From JACADW01 sp963747985 (GTDB lineage: Bacteria > Acidobacteriota > UBA6911): a stretch of DNA of 64,000 nt. Positions 7,887-16,913 of the stretch are shown here, one piece after another. The notes under the pieces were generated by a model. The model ran no database searches. It was not told the DNA's origin and worked only from the letters and a program-made list of their open reading frames with translations. How positions within the stretch are numbered: the stretch's first letter is position 1; every line of letters begins with the position of its first letter. Made by a program: the position numbers and the translations under genes. The stretch covers positions 186,001 through 250,000 of the forward strand of contig CAVVHG010000003.1 in the NCBI GenBank assembly GCA_963747985.1. Reading direction: 5' to 3'.

Positions 7887-8473
7887 ACCAGGATAGTTTC
7901 TTGAAGTCCGCCCTGATCGGCGGAGTCGCACTCGGAGTGCTCTCGGCGCTCCCGGTGCTCGGTGCCGTGAACTGTCTCTGCTGCGCCTGGGTTATCGGTG
8001 GAGGCATGCTGGCCGCCCACCTGTATGTGAAGGACTCACCGATGCCGGTTACGCTGGGTACGGGCGTTCTGCTTGGATTGCTCGCAGGCGTCATCGGCGC
8101 CGTGGTCGACACATTGTTCACGATCCCCCTTCACATGGCACTCAGAGGCAGCGCCGTGATGACCGAGCAGTTGAGGGAATGGGCCGATGAGTTGCCCAAC
8201 CTGCCGGGTGAGTATCGGGATATGCTGCGCTCGGTGGCAAGCGGCGGTCCGGCGATAGGCAGCTTCCTGTTCATCGTCACCGCCTTCTTCAAGCTGGTCG
8301 TGTACGGGATCGTCGCGATGATCGGAGGCGCACTTGGCGTGGCCGTATTTGAGAAGAGGAAAATCGGAGCACCGGGCCCGGATGTAACGCCACCCTACGA
8401 GCCGCCCTCCGTTGGCCCTGTTTCGCCGCCTCCGCCGCCTCCGCCGCCTGAGAGCCCCGGCGGCGGGATCTGA
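7883..8473 (+). CDS. Unrecognised membrane protein with Cys cluster and polyproline tail
   Basis: I do not recognise a named family. The 196-residue protein begins MNQDSFLKSALIGGVALGVL and has about four hydrophobic segments (residues ~10-30, 33-50, 55-85, 120-150). A cysteine-rich turn NCLCCAW sits between the first two. The soluble loop between segments (EQLREWADELPNLPGEYRD) looks amphipathic. After the last segment a short basic stretch leads to a cytoplasm-like tail rich in proline, including eight consecutive prolines, ending GGGI. It is translationally coupled to the DUF2085 gene by ATGA, so the two are likely partners. A longer open frame extends upstream through the DUF2085 gene, but this ATG is the sensible start. 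Confidence 0.75.
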   Translation: MNQDSFLKSALIGGVALGVLSALPVLGAVNCLCCAWVIGGGMLAAHLYVKDSPMPVTLGTGVLLGLLAGVIGAVVDTLFTIPLHMALRGSAVMTEQLREWADELPNLPGEYRDMLRSVASGGPAIGSFLFIVTAFFKLVVYGIVAMIGGALGVAVFEKRKIGAPGPDVTPPYEPPSVGPVSPPPPPPPPESPGGGI

Positions 8474-8478
8474 GCGCG

Positions 8479-9372
8479 TCAGGCCTTGATCCAGTCGTAG
8501 GGAAGGTCGACCACCTCTCCCGGGGCTTTGGCCGACTCGATCAATGTGAGCGCATCCTTGAGCACACGCGAGTGCATCGGCGTGTCCATGGCGGCGCCGA
8601 AGGGGTTTCCCAGCGGGAAGCGAAGCGCGACAGCCCGGGGCACCTGGAGCTGGTACGTGATGTCCCGGCAAACCGATACCCCGACAGTCGGGATGCCGGC
8701 TGTCTCGATCTCCCGCTGGAGCAGCCCGGCCGATTGATGGCTGAGCTCGCAGCCGCCGCTCACCACCGCCACATCAACTTCGTGGGCGCGCAGCCCGGCT
8801 ATGACCTGCTGCGTCGCAGCGCGGATGATCCGCTTTGCTTCGGGGACATAACCCATCAGTGAGTAATGCACCGGGGCGCACTCACCGATGTACCCCTCGA
8901 CCTCCAACTCCCATAGTCGAGCCAGAGGAAAGACGCAGTTGATGTCTTCGTCCGCGTCCGAGTGATCGTAGTGAGCGTGGGCGATCAGGAGGTCCGAGGG
9001 CTCGCAATCCACCGGGATCTCTCTCACCGACCAGTCTCCCTGGTCACGGAATCTCATGGCGCGGAGTTCGGGCGGAACAACCCCCGGAGAGGTGACGAAC
9101 GGTTTCTGACCTTTGAGATACACGCCGGCGAGGCTCACCAGGCAGACCCGGCTCGCGGCCAGACTCTTCGCGGGGAGGGCGAACGGGAATCCGTCCACCT
9201 GGCTCAGGTGCCAGCCCGGGTGGCGGCTCTCGATGGCCTTCACCCACGAGTATCCCTCCCTCAGCGTACCGAGCAACTGCACGGCCGGTTCAGCACCCTT
9301 TCCGCGATCGCCTGCGTCGTCATCCGGCATACGCCGGAGACCGGCAGCCCTTCCCTCCTCTTTCTCAACCAT
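8479..9372 (-). CDS. GrdB-like glycine/sarcosine/betaine reductase family protein, no selenocysteine
   Basis: Resembles the selenoprotein B family of glycine/betaine/D-proline reductases but has no in-frame TGA, so no selenocysteine. The 297-residue protein contains an N-terminal SLAGVYLKGQKPF region, LIAHAHYDHSDADEDINCVFP in the middle, and VVSGGCELSHQSAGLLQREIE followed by AGIPTVGVSVCRD, the region that aligns with the catalytic Sec/Cys part of GrdB. The end RAVALRFPLGNPFG is typical of this branch. The ATG at 9372 is preceded by GGGGAGAGG at good spacing, so I prefer it to a longer frame starting at 9477. No grdA, grdC, trxA or PrdA gene is nearby. It is an orphan; its real reaction is unknown. 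Confidence 0.72.
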   Translation of the reverse strand: MVEKEEGRAAGLRRMPDDDAGDRGKGAEPAVQLLGTLREGYSWVKAIESRHPGWHLSQVDGFPFALPAKSLAASRVCLVSLAGVYLKGQKPFVTSPGVVPPELRAMRFRDQGDWSVREIPVDCEPSDLLIAHAHYDHSDADEDINCVFPLARLWELEVEGYIGECAPVHYSLMGYVPEAKRIIRAATQQVIAGLRAHEVDVAVVSGGCELSHQSAGLLQREIETAGIPTVGVSVCRDITYQLQVPRAVALRFPLGNPFGAAMDTPMHSRVLKDALTLIESAKAPGEVVDLPYDWIKA

Positions 9373-9655
9373 TATCCTCTCCCCGGACACTTCGCGAACC
9401 GGCCAGCGCGCCCGGACCCGGCGCGCTGACTCGCATCGCACAAGTGAATGCAGGAATAGACGCCGCGACGGGCGCACTGGGTTTTGACTCGAACATCGGC
9501 TAGACGGGCAGACTCATCATAGGGAACAATAGACGCGAGCGGTATAAGGAGAGATCAACCATGATGAAGTCTTGATACTCGATTTATGATAGCCGCCCGC
9601 CCGAAAATTGCAACAAAAAATCCAACCCGGATGTCCGCCCAGGGCCGTGTCCCAT

Positions 9656-10594
9656 CTACTGAATGCGTGTAGGGCGCACAAGCCACCCTTCCTTTTCGAT
9701 CTGTATGGTGGTGTGTTCGATGCCGTGATTTTCACGCAGCGCCCGGCCCAGATCCGTCAGGACGGCGGCAGGGTCCGCATCGCTCCTGAGAACCACGTGG
9801 CAGCTCATCGCGGGCATCCCGGAGGTGATCGACCAGACGTGCAGGTCATGTACCGACAGGACGCCCTCCGTTGCCCCCAGGTCCGCCAGGATGCTGGCGA
9901 CGTCCAGGTGGCGCGGTGTCCCCTCGAGCAGAACGTCCACGCTCTCGCGCAGCAATTCCCAGGAGCTGTACATGATCAGCACGGAGACGAGGGCGGATAC
10001 CAGCGGGTCCGCCAGGTACCACTGCCTCAGCACCATGGCGGTCCCGGCGACGATGGCACCGATAGAACCCAGTGCGTCACCGAGCACGTGGAGGAAAGCC
10101 CCGCGCACGTTCAGGCATTCATGCTGCGAACGGTAGAGGAGGCTCAGGGTAATCAGGTTTACTGCGAGGCCCAGGGAGGCGACGATCAGCATGGCACCTC
10201 CCCTGACCGCGGGAGGTTCGAGCAGCCTGTGGTACGCCTCGTAGAGAACCCAGAGGGCCAGGAGGACGAGGAGAACGCCGTTGGCGAGGGACGCCAGGAT
10301 CTCGGCGCGCAGGTAGCCGTAGGTCTTCCTGTGGGTGGCAGGGCGAGATGCAATCTTCAGCGCGAACATGCTGAGCGAAAGGGCCGCCACGTCGGTCAGC
10401 ATGTGAGCCGCATCGGCTATCAAAGCGAGGCTGTTTGTGTAGAAGCCGGCCGCCAGTTCGACAATGAACCAGGCTGCCGTCGCCCCGAGCGCAAGCGAGA
10501 GGCTTCTCCGGCTTCCCGCCCGTATACGCGCGTGAGAATTAGCGTGCATCATCGTTTCCGGTGCAATCGGCTGGACCCGCAAGCCCGGGCTCAC
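9656..10594 (-). CDS. Cation diffusion facilitator (Zn2+/Cd2+ efflux), CzcD/ZitB type
   Basis: Inner-membrane proton-coupled exporter of divalent metals. The protein (312 residues from the GTG at 10594) has six membrane segments. The HxxxD metal sites appear in segment 2 (ALIADAAHMLTDVAALS) and segment 5 (FLHVLGDALGSIGA). The C-terminal cytosolic domain contains SVHDLHVWSITSGMPAMSCH, typical of the CDF dimerisation domain. The GTG start overlaps the priA stop (GTGA); an ATG at 10552 is an alternative giving 298 residues. It is the last gene of the yicC-priA run. Zinc is the most likely substrate by family; nothing nearby confirms it. Confidence 0.9.
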   Translation of the reverse strand: MSPGLRVQPIAPETMMHANSHARIRAGSRRSLSLALGATAAWFIVELAAGFYTNSLALIADAAHMLTDVAALSLSMFALKIASRPATHRKTYGYLRAEILASLANGVLLVLLALWVLYEAYHRLLEPPAVRGGAMLIVASLGLAVNLITLSLLYRSQHECLNVRGAFLHVLGDALGSIGAIVAGTAMVLRQWYLADPLVSALVSVLIMYSSWELLRESVDVLLEGTPRHLDVASILADLGATEGVLSVHDLHVWSITSGMPAMSCHVVLRSDADPAAVLTDLGRALRENHGIEHTTIQIEKEGWLVRPTRIQ

Positions 10595-13053
10595 ATGAGC
10601 GAGAGCGGGTCCACGTCGACCTCCACGTATTTCATCGCGAGCTTCTGCCTGCTCAGCTCATCAAACGCATCGGCAAGCAGCGGGATCACATCAGCCCCGA
10701 TCGGCATCTTTATGAGAACCTGGACACGGAAATTGCCTCTGATCTTCTCAAATGGCGCTGCTGCGGGGCCGAGGACGTGCGGGCGCGAATCGGTGCCTGA
10801 CCTGCTTCCATGCGATTTGAGTGCCGCGGCGACCTTCTCACCGATCTTGTAGGCTTTCGAGGGATCAGGGTGTGAGACAAGGATCTGGACAAGGTTGACG
10901 AACGGCGGGTAACCCATGAGCTGCCGGAACTCGACCTCACGTTCCCAGAACCCGCGATAATCCTGGTTGCGCGCAAAACGCAGCGCGTAGTGCTCCGGAT
11001 AGTACGATTGGATGATCACCTTGCCGGCCGATTCACCGCGCCCCGCCCTGCCCGCTACCTGGGTCAGCAGCTGGAAGGTGCGCTCCGCGGTCCGAAAATC
11101 GGGGAAGCCAAGATCGGCATCGGCGGACACGACACCGACCAGGGTCACCTTCGGAAAGTCGTGTCCTTTGGCGACCATCTGGGTGCCGACGAGAAGGTCT
11201 ATACGCCCCTCGGCAAAGTCCAGCAGCACCTTCCTGAGCGACCCGCGCCTGCGCACACTGTCTCGATCCACCCGGGCGATGCGGGCTGAGGGCAGGGATT
11301 CGCGCAGGATCTCTTCCAGCTGCTCCGTCCCGACCCCCACGAAATAGACATATTGCCCTCCGCACGCGCTGCATTTCTCAGGCACCTGCCTCTCGTCGCC
11401 GCAGTAGTGACATATCAGCAGCCGTTCCTCCTGGTGATAGGTCATCGAAATGCTGCAGCTGGAACAAGTGACGACGTGCCCACAGCTGCGACACAGCATG
11501 GTGCGCGCGTAGCCGCGCCGGTTCAGTAACACGATTGCCTGCTGGTGCCGACGCAGGCACGAAGCGAGTTCTCCGCGCAGAGCGCCCGAGATCACCGCCT
11601 TTCGCCCGTGTCGCTGGAGCTCGAGGCCCATGTCCACGATGTCCACCTGCGCCAGCGGCCTGGCTTCGATTCGCTCGGGGAGGGAGAGGTAATTGAGTTC
11701 TTTTCTTTCGATCGCCGCATAATAGGTCTCCACCGAGGGCGTAGCCGATCCCATCAGGAGCACGCCTCCGGATCGTTGAAGCCTGTGCCACGCCACCTCC
11801 CTCGCATGGTAGTAGGGCGATTCGTCCTGCTTGTAGGACGGATCCTGTTCTTCGTCGATGATGACAAGCCGGAGCTTCTTGAGCGGTGAGAAGATCGCGG
11901 ACCTGGTCCCTACCACCACCGGGGCTTCCCCGCGCCGGACGCGGTTCCACTGGTCGAATCTCTCACCCTGGGACATGCCGCTGTGCAGGAGCGCGACCTG
12001 TCCGGGAAACCTCGATACCATGAGTCGGCTCAGCAGCGGGGTGAGTCCGATCTCGGGCACAAGCAGAAGTGCCTCCTCGCCGCGGCTCAGCGCTTCGGCG
12101 ATGAGCCGGATGTAGACTTCGGTCTTGCCGCTCCCGGTTACTCCGTGCAGCAGGCAACGTGTCGGACTGCCGGTCGACAGCATCGCCTTCAATTGCTCGA
12201 AGACCCTGCCTTGCGCTTCCGTGAGGACCGGGATTCCGGCGAGAACGTTTCCCTCCAGTTCAATCGGATTCCTGCTGACGGTCAACGGGGCGATTTCGAT
12301 CGATCCGCGCAGAGCCAGGCCCCTGGCAACCTGGCTGGAAACTTCGGCCCTGCGGAGCGCTTCCTGCAGAAGATCCCATCGTCCGTCCGGGTCGAGAAAA
12401 GCAAGCAGTCGTCGCTGCGCCTTGGTAAGGGGCTTGTCCGCGTTTGCCTCCGCAGTGCGGACGCGCACTCCAAGCTGCTGTTTCTCCTTCACACGCGGCC
12501 CGGCAACCTGTGTCGTCATCCGTATGTGACCGCGCCGGGCCAGCTCGTCCAGATGGGCCGAAAGGCCTCTCACGCCAGTCTTCGCAGCCAGCTGCGAGGC
12601 ATCCAGAGTCTCTCGCCCGGTCAGGGCGTCGAGGATCTTTTCCTGGTCCCGGCTCAGGCCTGACGGCCTGAGGCCGCCGGTCAGCAAATTGCGCGTGCCG
12701 GGCTCGAGTTCGACGGCCTGGGTGCCCGACGCAAGTGTTCCGGCCGGCAGCAACGCCTGAAGGACCGCTCCGGGGGCGGTGAAGTACCTGCGCGCGACCC
12801 ACATCGCCGTCTCCACCAGATCCTGCGGAAGGGGTGCGTCGGGATCGATGATGTCCTGTACCGCGCGAACGCGGAACTTTCCTCCCGGCGGTGACTTCGT
12901 GACCCCGACCACGAATCCCGTCACGAGCTTGCGCCCGAAGGGGACCAACACCCTGACACCAGGGATCATTTTTTCGCGCAGACCGGCAGGAACCTGGTAG
13001 GTGAATGTGCGCCGGACGCCAACGGGAATGGCAACGTCTGCAAATTCCAACAT
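10591..13053 (-). CDS. priA: Primosomal protein N' (replication restart helicase)
   Basis: 3'-to-5' helicase that reloads the replisome at stalled forks. The 820-residue protein starts with the DNA-binding domain (ADVAIPVGVRRTFTYQVP). It has Walker A LLHGVTGSGKTEVY, LLLVPEIGLTP, motif II DEEQDPSYKQDE, the eight-cysteine zinc region (CRSCGHVVTCSSC and later CHYCGDE, CSACGG), then VGTQMVAKGHDFP and TQVAGRAGRG. Motif II reads DEEQ where E. coli and Bacillus have DEEH. Length is a little above the usual 730-800. It follows the uracil-DNA glycosylase gene after a 100-base gap. Very secure as PriA. Confidence 0.96.
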   Translation of the reverse strand: MLEFADVAIPVGVRRTFTYQVPAGLREKMIPGVRVLVPFGRKLVTGFVVGVTKSPPGGKFRVRAVQDIIDPDAPLPQDLVETAMWVARRYFTAPGAVLQALLPAGTLASGTQAVELEPGTRNLLTGGLRPSGLSRDQEKILDALTGRETLDASQLAAKTGVRGLSAHLDELARRGHIRMTTQVAGPRVKEKQQLGVRVRTAEANADKPLTKAQRRLLAFLDPDGRWDLLQEALRRAEVSSQVARGLALRGSIEIAPLTVSRNPIELEGNVLAGIPVLTEAQGRVFEQLKAMLSTGSPTRCLLHGVTGSGKTEVYIRLIAEALSRGEEALLLVPEIGLTPLLSRLMVSRFPGQVALLHSGMSQGERFDQWNRVRRGEAPVVVGTRSAIFSPLKKLRLVIIDEEQDPSYKQDESPYYHAREVAWHRLQRSGGVLLMGSATPSVETYYAAIERKELNYLSLPERIEARPLAQVDIVDMGLELQRHGRKAVISGALRGELASCLRRHQQAIVLLNRRGYARTMLCRSCGHVVTCSSCSISMTYHQEERLLICHYCGDERQVPEKCSACGGQYVYFVGVGTEQLEEILRESLPSARIARVDRDSVRRRGSLRKVLLDFAEGRIDLLVGTQMVAKGHDFPKVTLVGVVSADADLGFPDFRTAERTFQLLTQVAGRAGRGESAGKVIIQSYYPEHYALRFARNQDYRGFWEREVEFRQLMGYPPFVNLVQILVSHPDPSKAYKIGEKVAAALKSHGSRSGTDSRPHVLGPAAAPFEKIRGNFRVQVLIKMPIGADVIPLLADAFDELSRQKLAMKYVEVDVDPLSLM

Positions 13054-13153
13054 GGGATAAAGAGCCCGGACGGTCCCCGGATGCTTCGTTCTGCGACTAT
13101 CGTCCGCCGGGCACGCGCGCGGGCCGTACTCTCAGAGGCGCGGATCCTTTGCC

Positions 13154-13945
13154 CTAGCGGAGCGAACGCAGATAATCCCGGATCTTCTGTACATCCTCCC
13201 AGACCTTGCGCTTTTCTCCCGGATTACGTAGCAGGTAGGCGGGATGAAAAGTCGCCATCAATCTGGATCCCTGATACTCGATGAACTGGCCGCGCAACCT
13301 GGAGATGGGTTCCTTCGTGCGCAGCAGCGTCTGCGCGCCGAACGTCCCGAGGGCGCAGATGACCCTGGGCCGGATGGCGGCGATCTGGCGCATAAGGAAG
13401 GGTTCACACGAAGCGATCTCATCCGACTCGGGGTTGCGGTTTCCCGGCGGACGGCATTTGAGGATGTTGCAGATATACACATCCTCTCTGCGCATCTCTA
13501 TCGCTTCAATGATCTTGGTGAGGAGTTGCCCTGCCCTCCCGACGAACGGCAGCCCCTGCTCGTCCTCGTCTGCGCCCGGGGCCTCGCCAACGAACATGAG
13601 CTCCGCATGGGGATTCCCCGAGCCAAACACGATATTCCTGCGCGCCGGGGCCAGCTTGCAGCGGTGACAATCCCCGAGGTCTTCACGGATCTGCTCGAGA
13701 GTTTCGTTCACCCGGGGCACCGCATCGAACATGCTCCGTGTCGCGGGAAAGATCCTGGCAACGCCTGAGGCGACGGCTCCGACAGCGGAGGTCGTGTTCC
13801 TGGAGACGGCCGTCGTGCCTGTTGCCGCTCCCGCAGCGGCATGCGAGTCCGCGGCCCGGCCGCGGGCGACCCACCGAACGCCCAGATCCCCGTAGAACTT
13901 CAGGTGGTGGGCAATCTGGTCCGCGATGGCCTTGCGTTCGCTCAT
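13154..13945 (-). CDS. Uracil-DNA glycosylase, family 4 (iron-sulfur type)
   Basis: Removes uracil from DNA as the first step of base excision repair. The 263-residue protein has a low-complexity Ala/Thr/Ser N-terminal region (about 28-65), then the UDG domain: FVGEAPGADEDEQGLPFVGR at 118-137 (catalytic/uracil-binding loop), GNRNP at 168-172, and the late HPAYLLRNP motif. Four cysteines suited to a [4Fe-4S] cluster are Cys93, Cys96, Cys164 and Cys180. The ATG overlaps the era stop by ATGA. The N-terminal extension resembles those of actinobacterial and acidobacterial homologues. Secure at family level. Confidence 0.94.
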   Translation of the reverse strand: MSERKAIADQIAHHLKFYGDLGVRWVARGRAADSHAAAGAATGTTAVSRNTTSAVGAVASGVARIFPATRSMFDAVPRVNETLEQIREDLGDCHRCKLAPARRNIVFGSGNPHAELMFVGEAPGADEDEQGLPFVGRAGQLLTKIIEAIEMRREDVYICNILKCRPPGNRNPESDEIASCEPFLMRQIAAIRPRVICALGTFGAQTLLRTKEPISRLRGQFIEYQGSRLMATFHPAYLLRNPGEKRKVWEDVQKIRDYLRSLR

Positions 13946-14832
13946 CTGCCTATTTCCAGCTGATCCAGAACCGGTTCGTTGTCACGCCATTTGTGAACGG
14001 TCCTCACGGTCAGGCCCAGGTGCACCCTGCACCCCAGCAGCTTCTCGACGTCAATCCGCGCCGCTGTTCCGATCTCGCGCAACCGCATGCCTCCGGTTCC
14101 AAGGATGATACCCTGCTGGGACTCCTTTTCAACCAGAATGTCCGCTTCAATGATCACGAGGTTCGATTTCTCCCTGCGGGCTTCATCGAAGCGTTTCACG
14201 AGGACTGCCGTGGCATACGGCAGTTCTTCCTGCGTGCGGCGCAGGATCTTCTCGCGCACGAACTCAGCCGCGAGGAACCGCTCACTGCGGTCCGTGAACT
14301 GGTCGGCGCCAAAGAGCGGTTCGCCCTCCGGCAGGTGATGGAAGATCCGCGACAACAGGAGAGGCAGGCTCTCGCCGGTCAGCGCCGAGAGCGGCACCAG
14401 TTCAAGATACTCATAGCCGGTGCTGTACCATTGCATCAACGGCAGCAGCTTCGGCTTGGAGATGCGGTCAATCTTGTTTACGGCAAGGATGGCTCGAGGG
14501 TGAGCCTCGCAGACCATCTTCAGGGCGAATTTCTCCCCGGCACCGGTCGCGATCGACCCATCTACCGCGTGAATCACCAGATCGACGTTCCGGAGCGAGT
14601 CGTGGATGATTTCCTGCATGCGCTGGTTCATCCGGAAGATCGGCCGGTGGATTCCAGGCGTATCGACAAACACGGCCTGTCCACGGGCCTCGGTCAGGAT
14701 TCCCAGTATCCGATGCCTCGTTGTCTGAGGCTTGTCGGACACGATGGAGATCTTCTCGCCCACCAGCGCGTTCAACAATGTTGATTTGCCGGAGTTGGGC
14801 CGCCCGATGATTGCTACGGTTCCGGATTTCAT
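13942..14832 (-). CDS. era: GTPase Era
   Basis: Essential GTPase that binds the 3' end of 16S rRNA and helps 30S maturation. The 296-residue protein has G1 GRPNSGKS at 10-17, the effector stretch KPQTTRHRILG, G3 DTPG near residue 59, G4 NKID near 119-122, and a C-terminal KH domain (VIIEADILVEKESQQGIIL, GTGGMRLREIG). Length matches the family. It starts 49 bases after coaBC and is coupled to the glycosylase gene. Confidence 0.97.
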   Translation of the reverse strand: MKSGTVAIIGRPNSGKSTLLNALVGEKISIVSDKPQTTRHRILGILTEARGQAVFVDTPGIHRPIFRMNQRMQEIIHDSLRNVDLVIHAVDGSIATGAGEKFALKMVCEAHPRAILAVNKIDRISKPKLLPLMQWYSTGYEYLELVPLSALTGESLPLLLSRIFHHLPEGEPLFGADQFTDRSERFLAAEFVREKILRRTQEELPYATAVLVKRFDEARREKSNLVIIEADILVEKESQQGIILGTGGMRLREIGTAARIDVEKLLGCRVHLGLTVRTVHKWRDNEPVLDQLEIGR

Positions 14833-14881
14833 ATTGCGGAAGGAAATGACAGGACCGGCGTCGAGCCGGATGTGCGGGAAT

Positions 14882-16084
14882 TCATTCTTTCACCGTCGCA
14901 GGGCCCCGGGCTGCAACCAGTTCCCGGGCGATGTCGAGGATGCGGTTGGCGATCGCCACCTTGGGCTGCTCGCGCAGGATCTCATCCTCGCCCGAGCGGT
15001 TCACGATCTGAACCGTCGCCGAGTCTCTCCCGAAAACACCTTCGGAAACGTCGTTGGCTACAATGAGGTCCAGGTTCTTTCGAATCATCTTTTCTTTGGC
15101 GTTTTCGACGACACGGCCCGTCTCCGCGGCAAAGCCGATCAGGATCTGACGGGTCTTGCGGCTGCCGAGCAGGGCCAATATGTCGTCGTTCGGCACGAGA
15201 GTGAGGGTGGTGTCTCCCGGCCCCCGTTTAATCTTTCGGGCAGCCGGGGACGCCGGGCGATAGTCGGAGACGGCAGCAGCCTTAACAACGATATCCGCAG
15301 CGGGATAGAGTCGAAGCACCGCTTCCTTCATCTCAGCCGCAGACCGGACCCGGACCACCTCCACCCCCGAGGGTGCCGGCAACCCGGTCGGTCCCGAAAC
15401 CAAAGCGACCTCGGCCCCTCGCAGCCTGGCTGCCGCGGCCACCGCGTAACCCATCTTGCCCGAGCTCCGATTGGAGAGAAAGCGGACAGGATCGATATCC
15501 TCAACGGTGGGGCCGGCGGTCACCAGCACCTTGAGTCCCTCGAGTCGGCCCTCGCATTTCAGCAATGCAAGGACGCGTGCGACGATGACATCTACGTCTG
15601 CAAGTCTCCCCTCGCCTTCCATGCCGCATGCCAGCGTCCCGGCTTCCGGCTCAACAATCTGGTGTCCCCGCTTTCGCATGATATCCACATTGTCCCGGAC
15701 GGCCTGGTTGTTCCACATCTCGACGTTCATGGCCGGCGCCAGCAGCACAGGGGCGCTGCAGGAAAGGTAGGAGGTTGAAAGCAGATCGTCGGCGATGCCG
15801 TGGGCGAATTTTCCCAGGATGTCCGCGGTTGCGGGAACCACGGCGAGCAGCTGCGCATCCTGCACGATACGAATATGGGGAAAATCGGCGTCGGGACGCC
15901 GCGGAAACATCTCTGTGAGGACGTTATTGCCCGAAAGGGCCTGAAAGGTTAGCGGCGCGACAAATTCCTGCGCGGCGCGTGTAAGGATCACATGCACGGA
16001 TGCCCCTGCCTTCTGCAGCCCGCGCATGACCTCGATCGCCTTGTAGGCCGCAATGCATCCGGTGACTCCCAACACGACTTTCAC
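14882..16084 (-). CDS. coaBC: Bifunctional phosphopantothenoylcysteine decarboxylase/synthetase
   Basis: Catalyses two steps of coenzyme A synthesis: CTP-dependent joining of cysteine to 4'-phosphopantothenate (CoaB) and FMN-dependent decarboxylation (CoaC). The 400-residue protein has the flavin domain at the N-terminus (VTGCIAAYKAIEVMR, then ...FPHIRI with the likely catalytic His, PAMNVEMW and CGMEGEGRL). The CoaB half begins near 185 with VLVTAGPTVEDIDPVR, FLSNRSSGKMGYAVA and later VANDVSEGVFG. The start codon is GTG. Only 17 bases separate it from rpoZ. Confidence 0.96.
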   Translation of the reverse strand: MKVVLGVTGCIAAYKAIEVMRGLQKAGASVHVILTRAAQEFVAPLTFQALSGNNVLTEMFPRRPDADFPHIRIVQDAQLLAVVPATADILGKFAHGIADDLLSTSYLSCSAPVLLAPAMNVEMWNNQAVRDNVDIMRKRGHQIVEPEAGTLACGMEGEGRLADVDVIVARVLALLKCEGRLEGLKVLVTAGPTVEDIDPVRFLSNRSSGKMGYAVAAAARLRGAEVALVSGPTGLPAPSGVEVVRVRSAAEMKEAVLRLYPAADIVVKAAAVSDYRPASPAARKIKRGPGDTTLTLVPNDDILALLGSRKTRQILIGFAAETGRVVENAKEKMIRKNLDLIVANDVSEGVFGRDSATVQIVNRSGEDEILREQPKVAIANRILDIARELVAARGPATVKE

Positions 16085-16101
16085 GAGTCCCTCGACGAGC
16101 T

Positions 16102-16293
16102 TCAGTTCTGCTCGATGGGCAGAACCTCGTATTTGACCATCCCCTCCTCCAGCTCGCGCATCGCGATGAAGGCCGGCTTGGTCGACCGGGTTTTCACTTT
16201 CGGCTTCGCATTGTTTTGCAGCTGCTTGGCGCGTTCGGCTGCAATGATAATGAACCTGTATTTGGACCCGATGTCTTCAGGGATCTTGAGCAT
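16102..16293 (-). CDS. rpoZ: RNA polymerase omega subunit
   Basis: Small subunit that helps assemble and stabilise beta' of RNA polymerase. The 63-residue protein has the family core YRFIIIAAERAKQLQ followed by a basic KPKVKTRSTKP turn and the conserved AMRELEEGMVKYEV end. It is shorter than E. coli omega (91), as in many phyla. The start lies 17 bases inside the end of gmk, so it is coupled to it. The gmk-rpoZ-coaBC order is widely conserved and confirms the call. Confidence 0.93.
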   Translation of the reverse strand: MLKIPEDIGSKYRFIIIAAERAKQLQNNAKPKVKTRSTKPAFIAMRELEEGMVKYEVLPIEQN

Positions 16294-16912
16294 TCACCCC
16301 TCCAAAGGTGGCCACAATCGCCTGCGCATCCTCGGTTCTGCGTTCCATGCGGCAGCGTGATCCTGTGACGATTGCCTTAAGCTCCTCGATGGCCTTGCCG
16401 AGGTCGCTGTTGATAATGAGGTAGTCGTAGTCCGCGAATTGCCTGATCTCTTCGTACGCGACGCGCAGGCGCTGTTCTATGACGTACACCTTGTCGAGCT
16501 TCCGTTGTTCCAGGCGCTCCTTGAGCATTCCGTAGGAAGGAGGCATGATGAACACACTGATCGCTCCCGGCCGTTTCCGGCAGATCGTGCGCGCTCCCTG
16601 TACATCGACGTCGAGGAGAATATCGTCGCCTCCAGCCAGGGCTTCATCGATCATTTTCCTCGAAGTCCCGTAAAAGTTTCCGTAGACCCGCGCCCACTCG
16701 AGCATCTCGCCCGTCTGAACCAGGCCGTCGAATTCCTCCCGGCTCACGAAGTTGTAGTGCACACCGTTCTGCTCGCTCCCGCGGGGCGTGCGTGTCGTGT
16801 ACGAAACGGAAAACCTCACTTTCGGCAACTGCTCGAGGACCCCCGCAGAGATGGCAGACTTGCCTGCACCCGACGGTCCCGAGACGATAATCAGGTTCCC
16901 CGGCACGGTCAT
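16277..16912 (-). CDS. gmk: Guanylate kinase
   Basis: Phosphorylates GMP to GDP with ATP. The 211-residue protein has the P-loop GPSGAGKS at 12-19, the GMP-binding SVSYTTRTPRGSE and HYNFVSREEF, and the DVDVQGA segment. Length is typical. It lies one base after yicC, and its 3' end overlaps rpoZ by 17 bases in another frame. Confidence 0.97.
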   Translation of the reverse strand: MTVPGNLIIVSGPSGAGKSAISAGVLEQLPKVRFSVSYTTRTPRGSEQNGVHYNFVSREEFDGLVQTGEMLEWARVYGNFYGTSRKMIDEALAGGDDILLDVDVQGARTICRKRPGAISVFIMPPSYGMLKERLEQRKLDKVYVIEQRLRVAYEEIRQFADYDYLIINSDLGKAIEELKAIVTGSRCRMERRTEDAQAIVATFGGVNAQDP

Positions 16913-16913
16913 A

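Noticed and set aside
8479..9477. GrdB-like protein as a selenoprotein
   Set aside because: No in-frame TGA occurs within the coding frame, and no SECIS-like context was needed to read through.
9564..9578. Five-codon plus-strand frame after a GGAGAG site in the CDF/GrdB gap
   Set aside because: Too short, no following gene on that strand, so not a convincing leader peptide.
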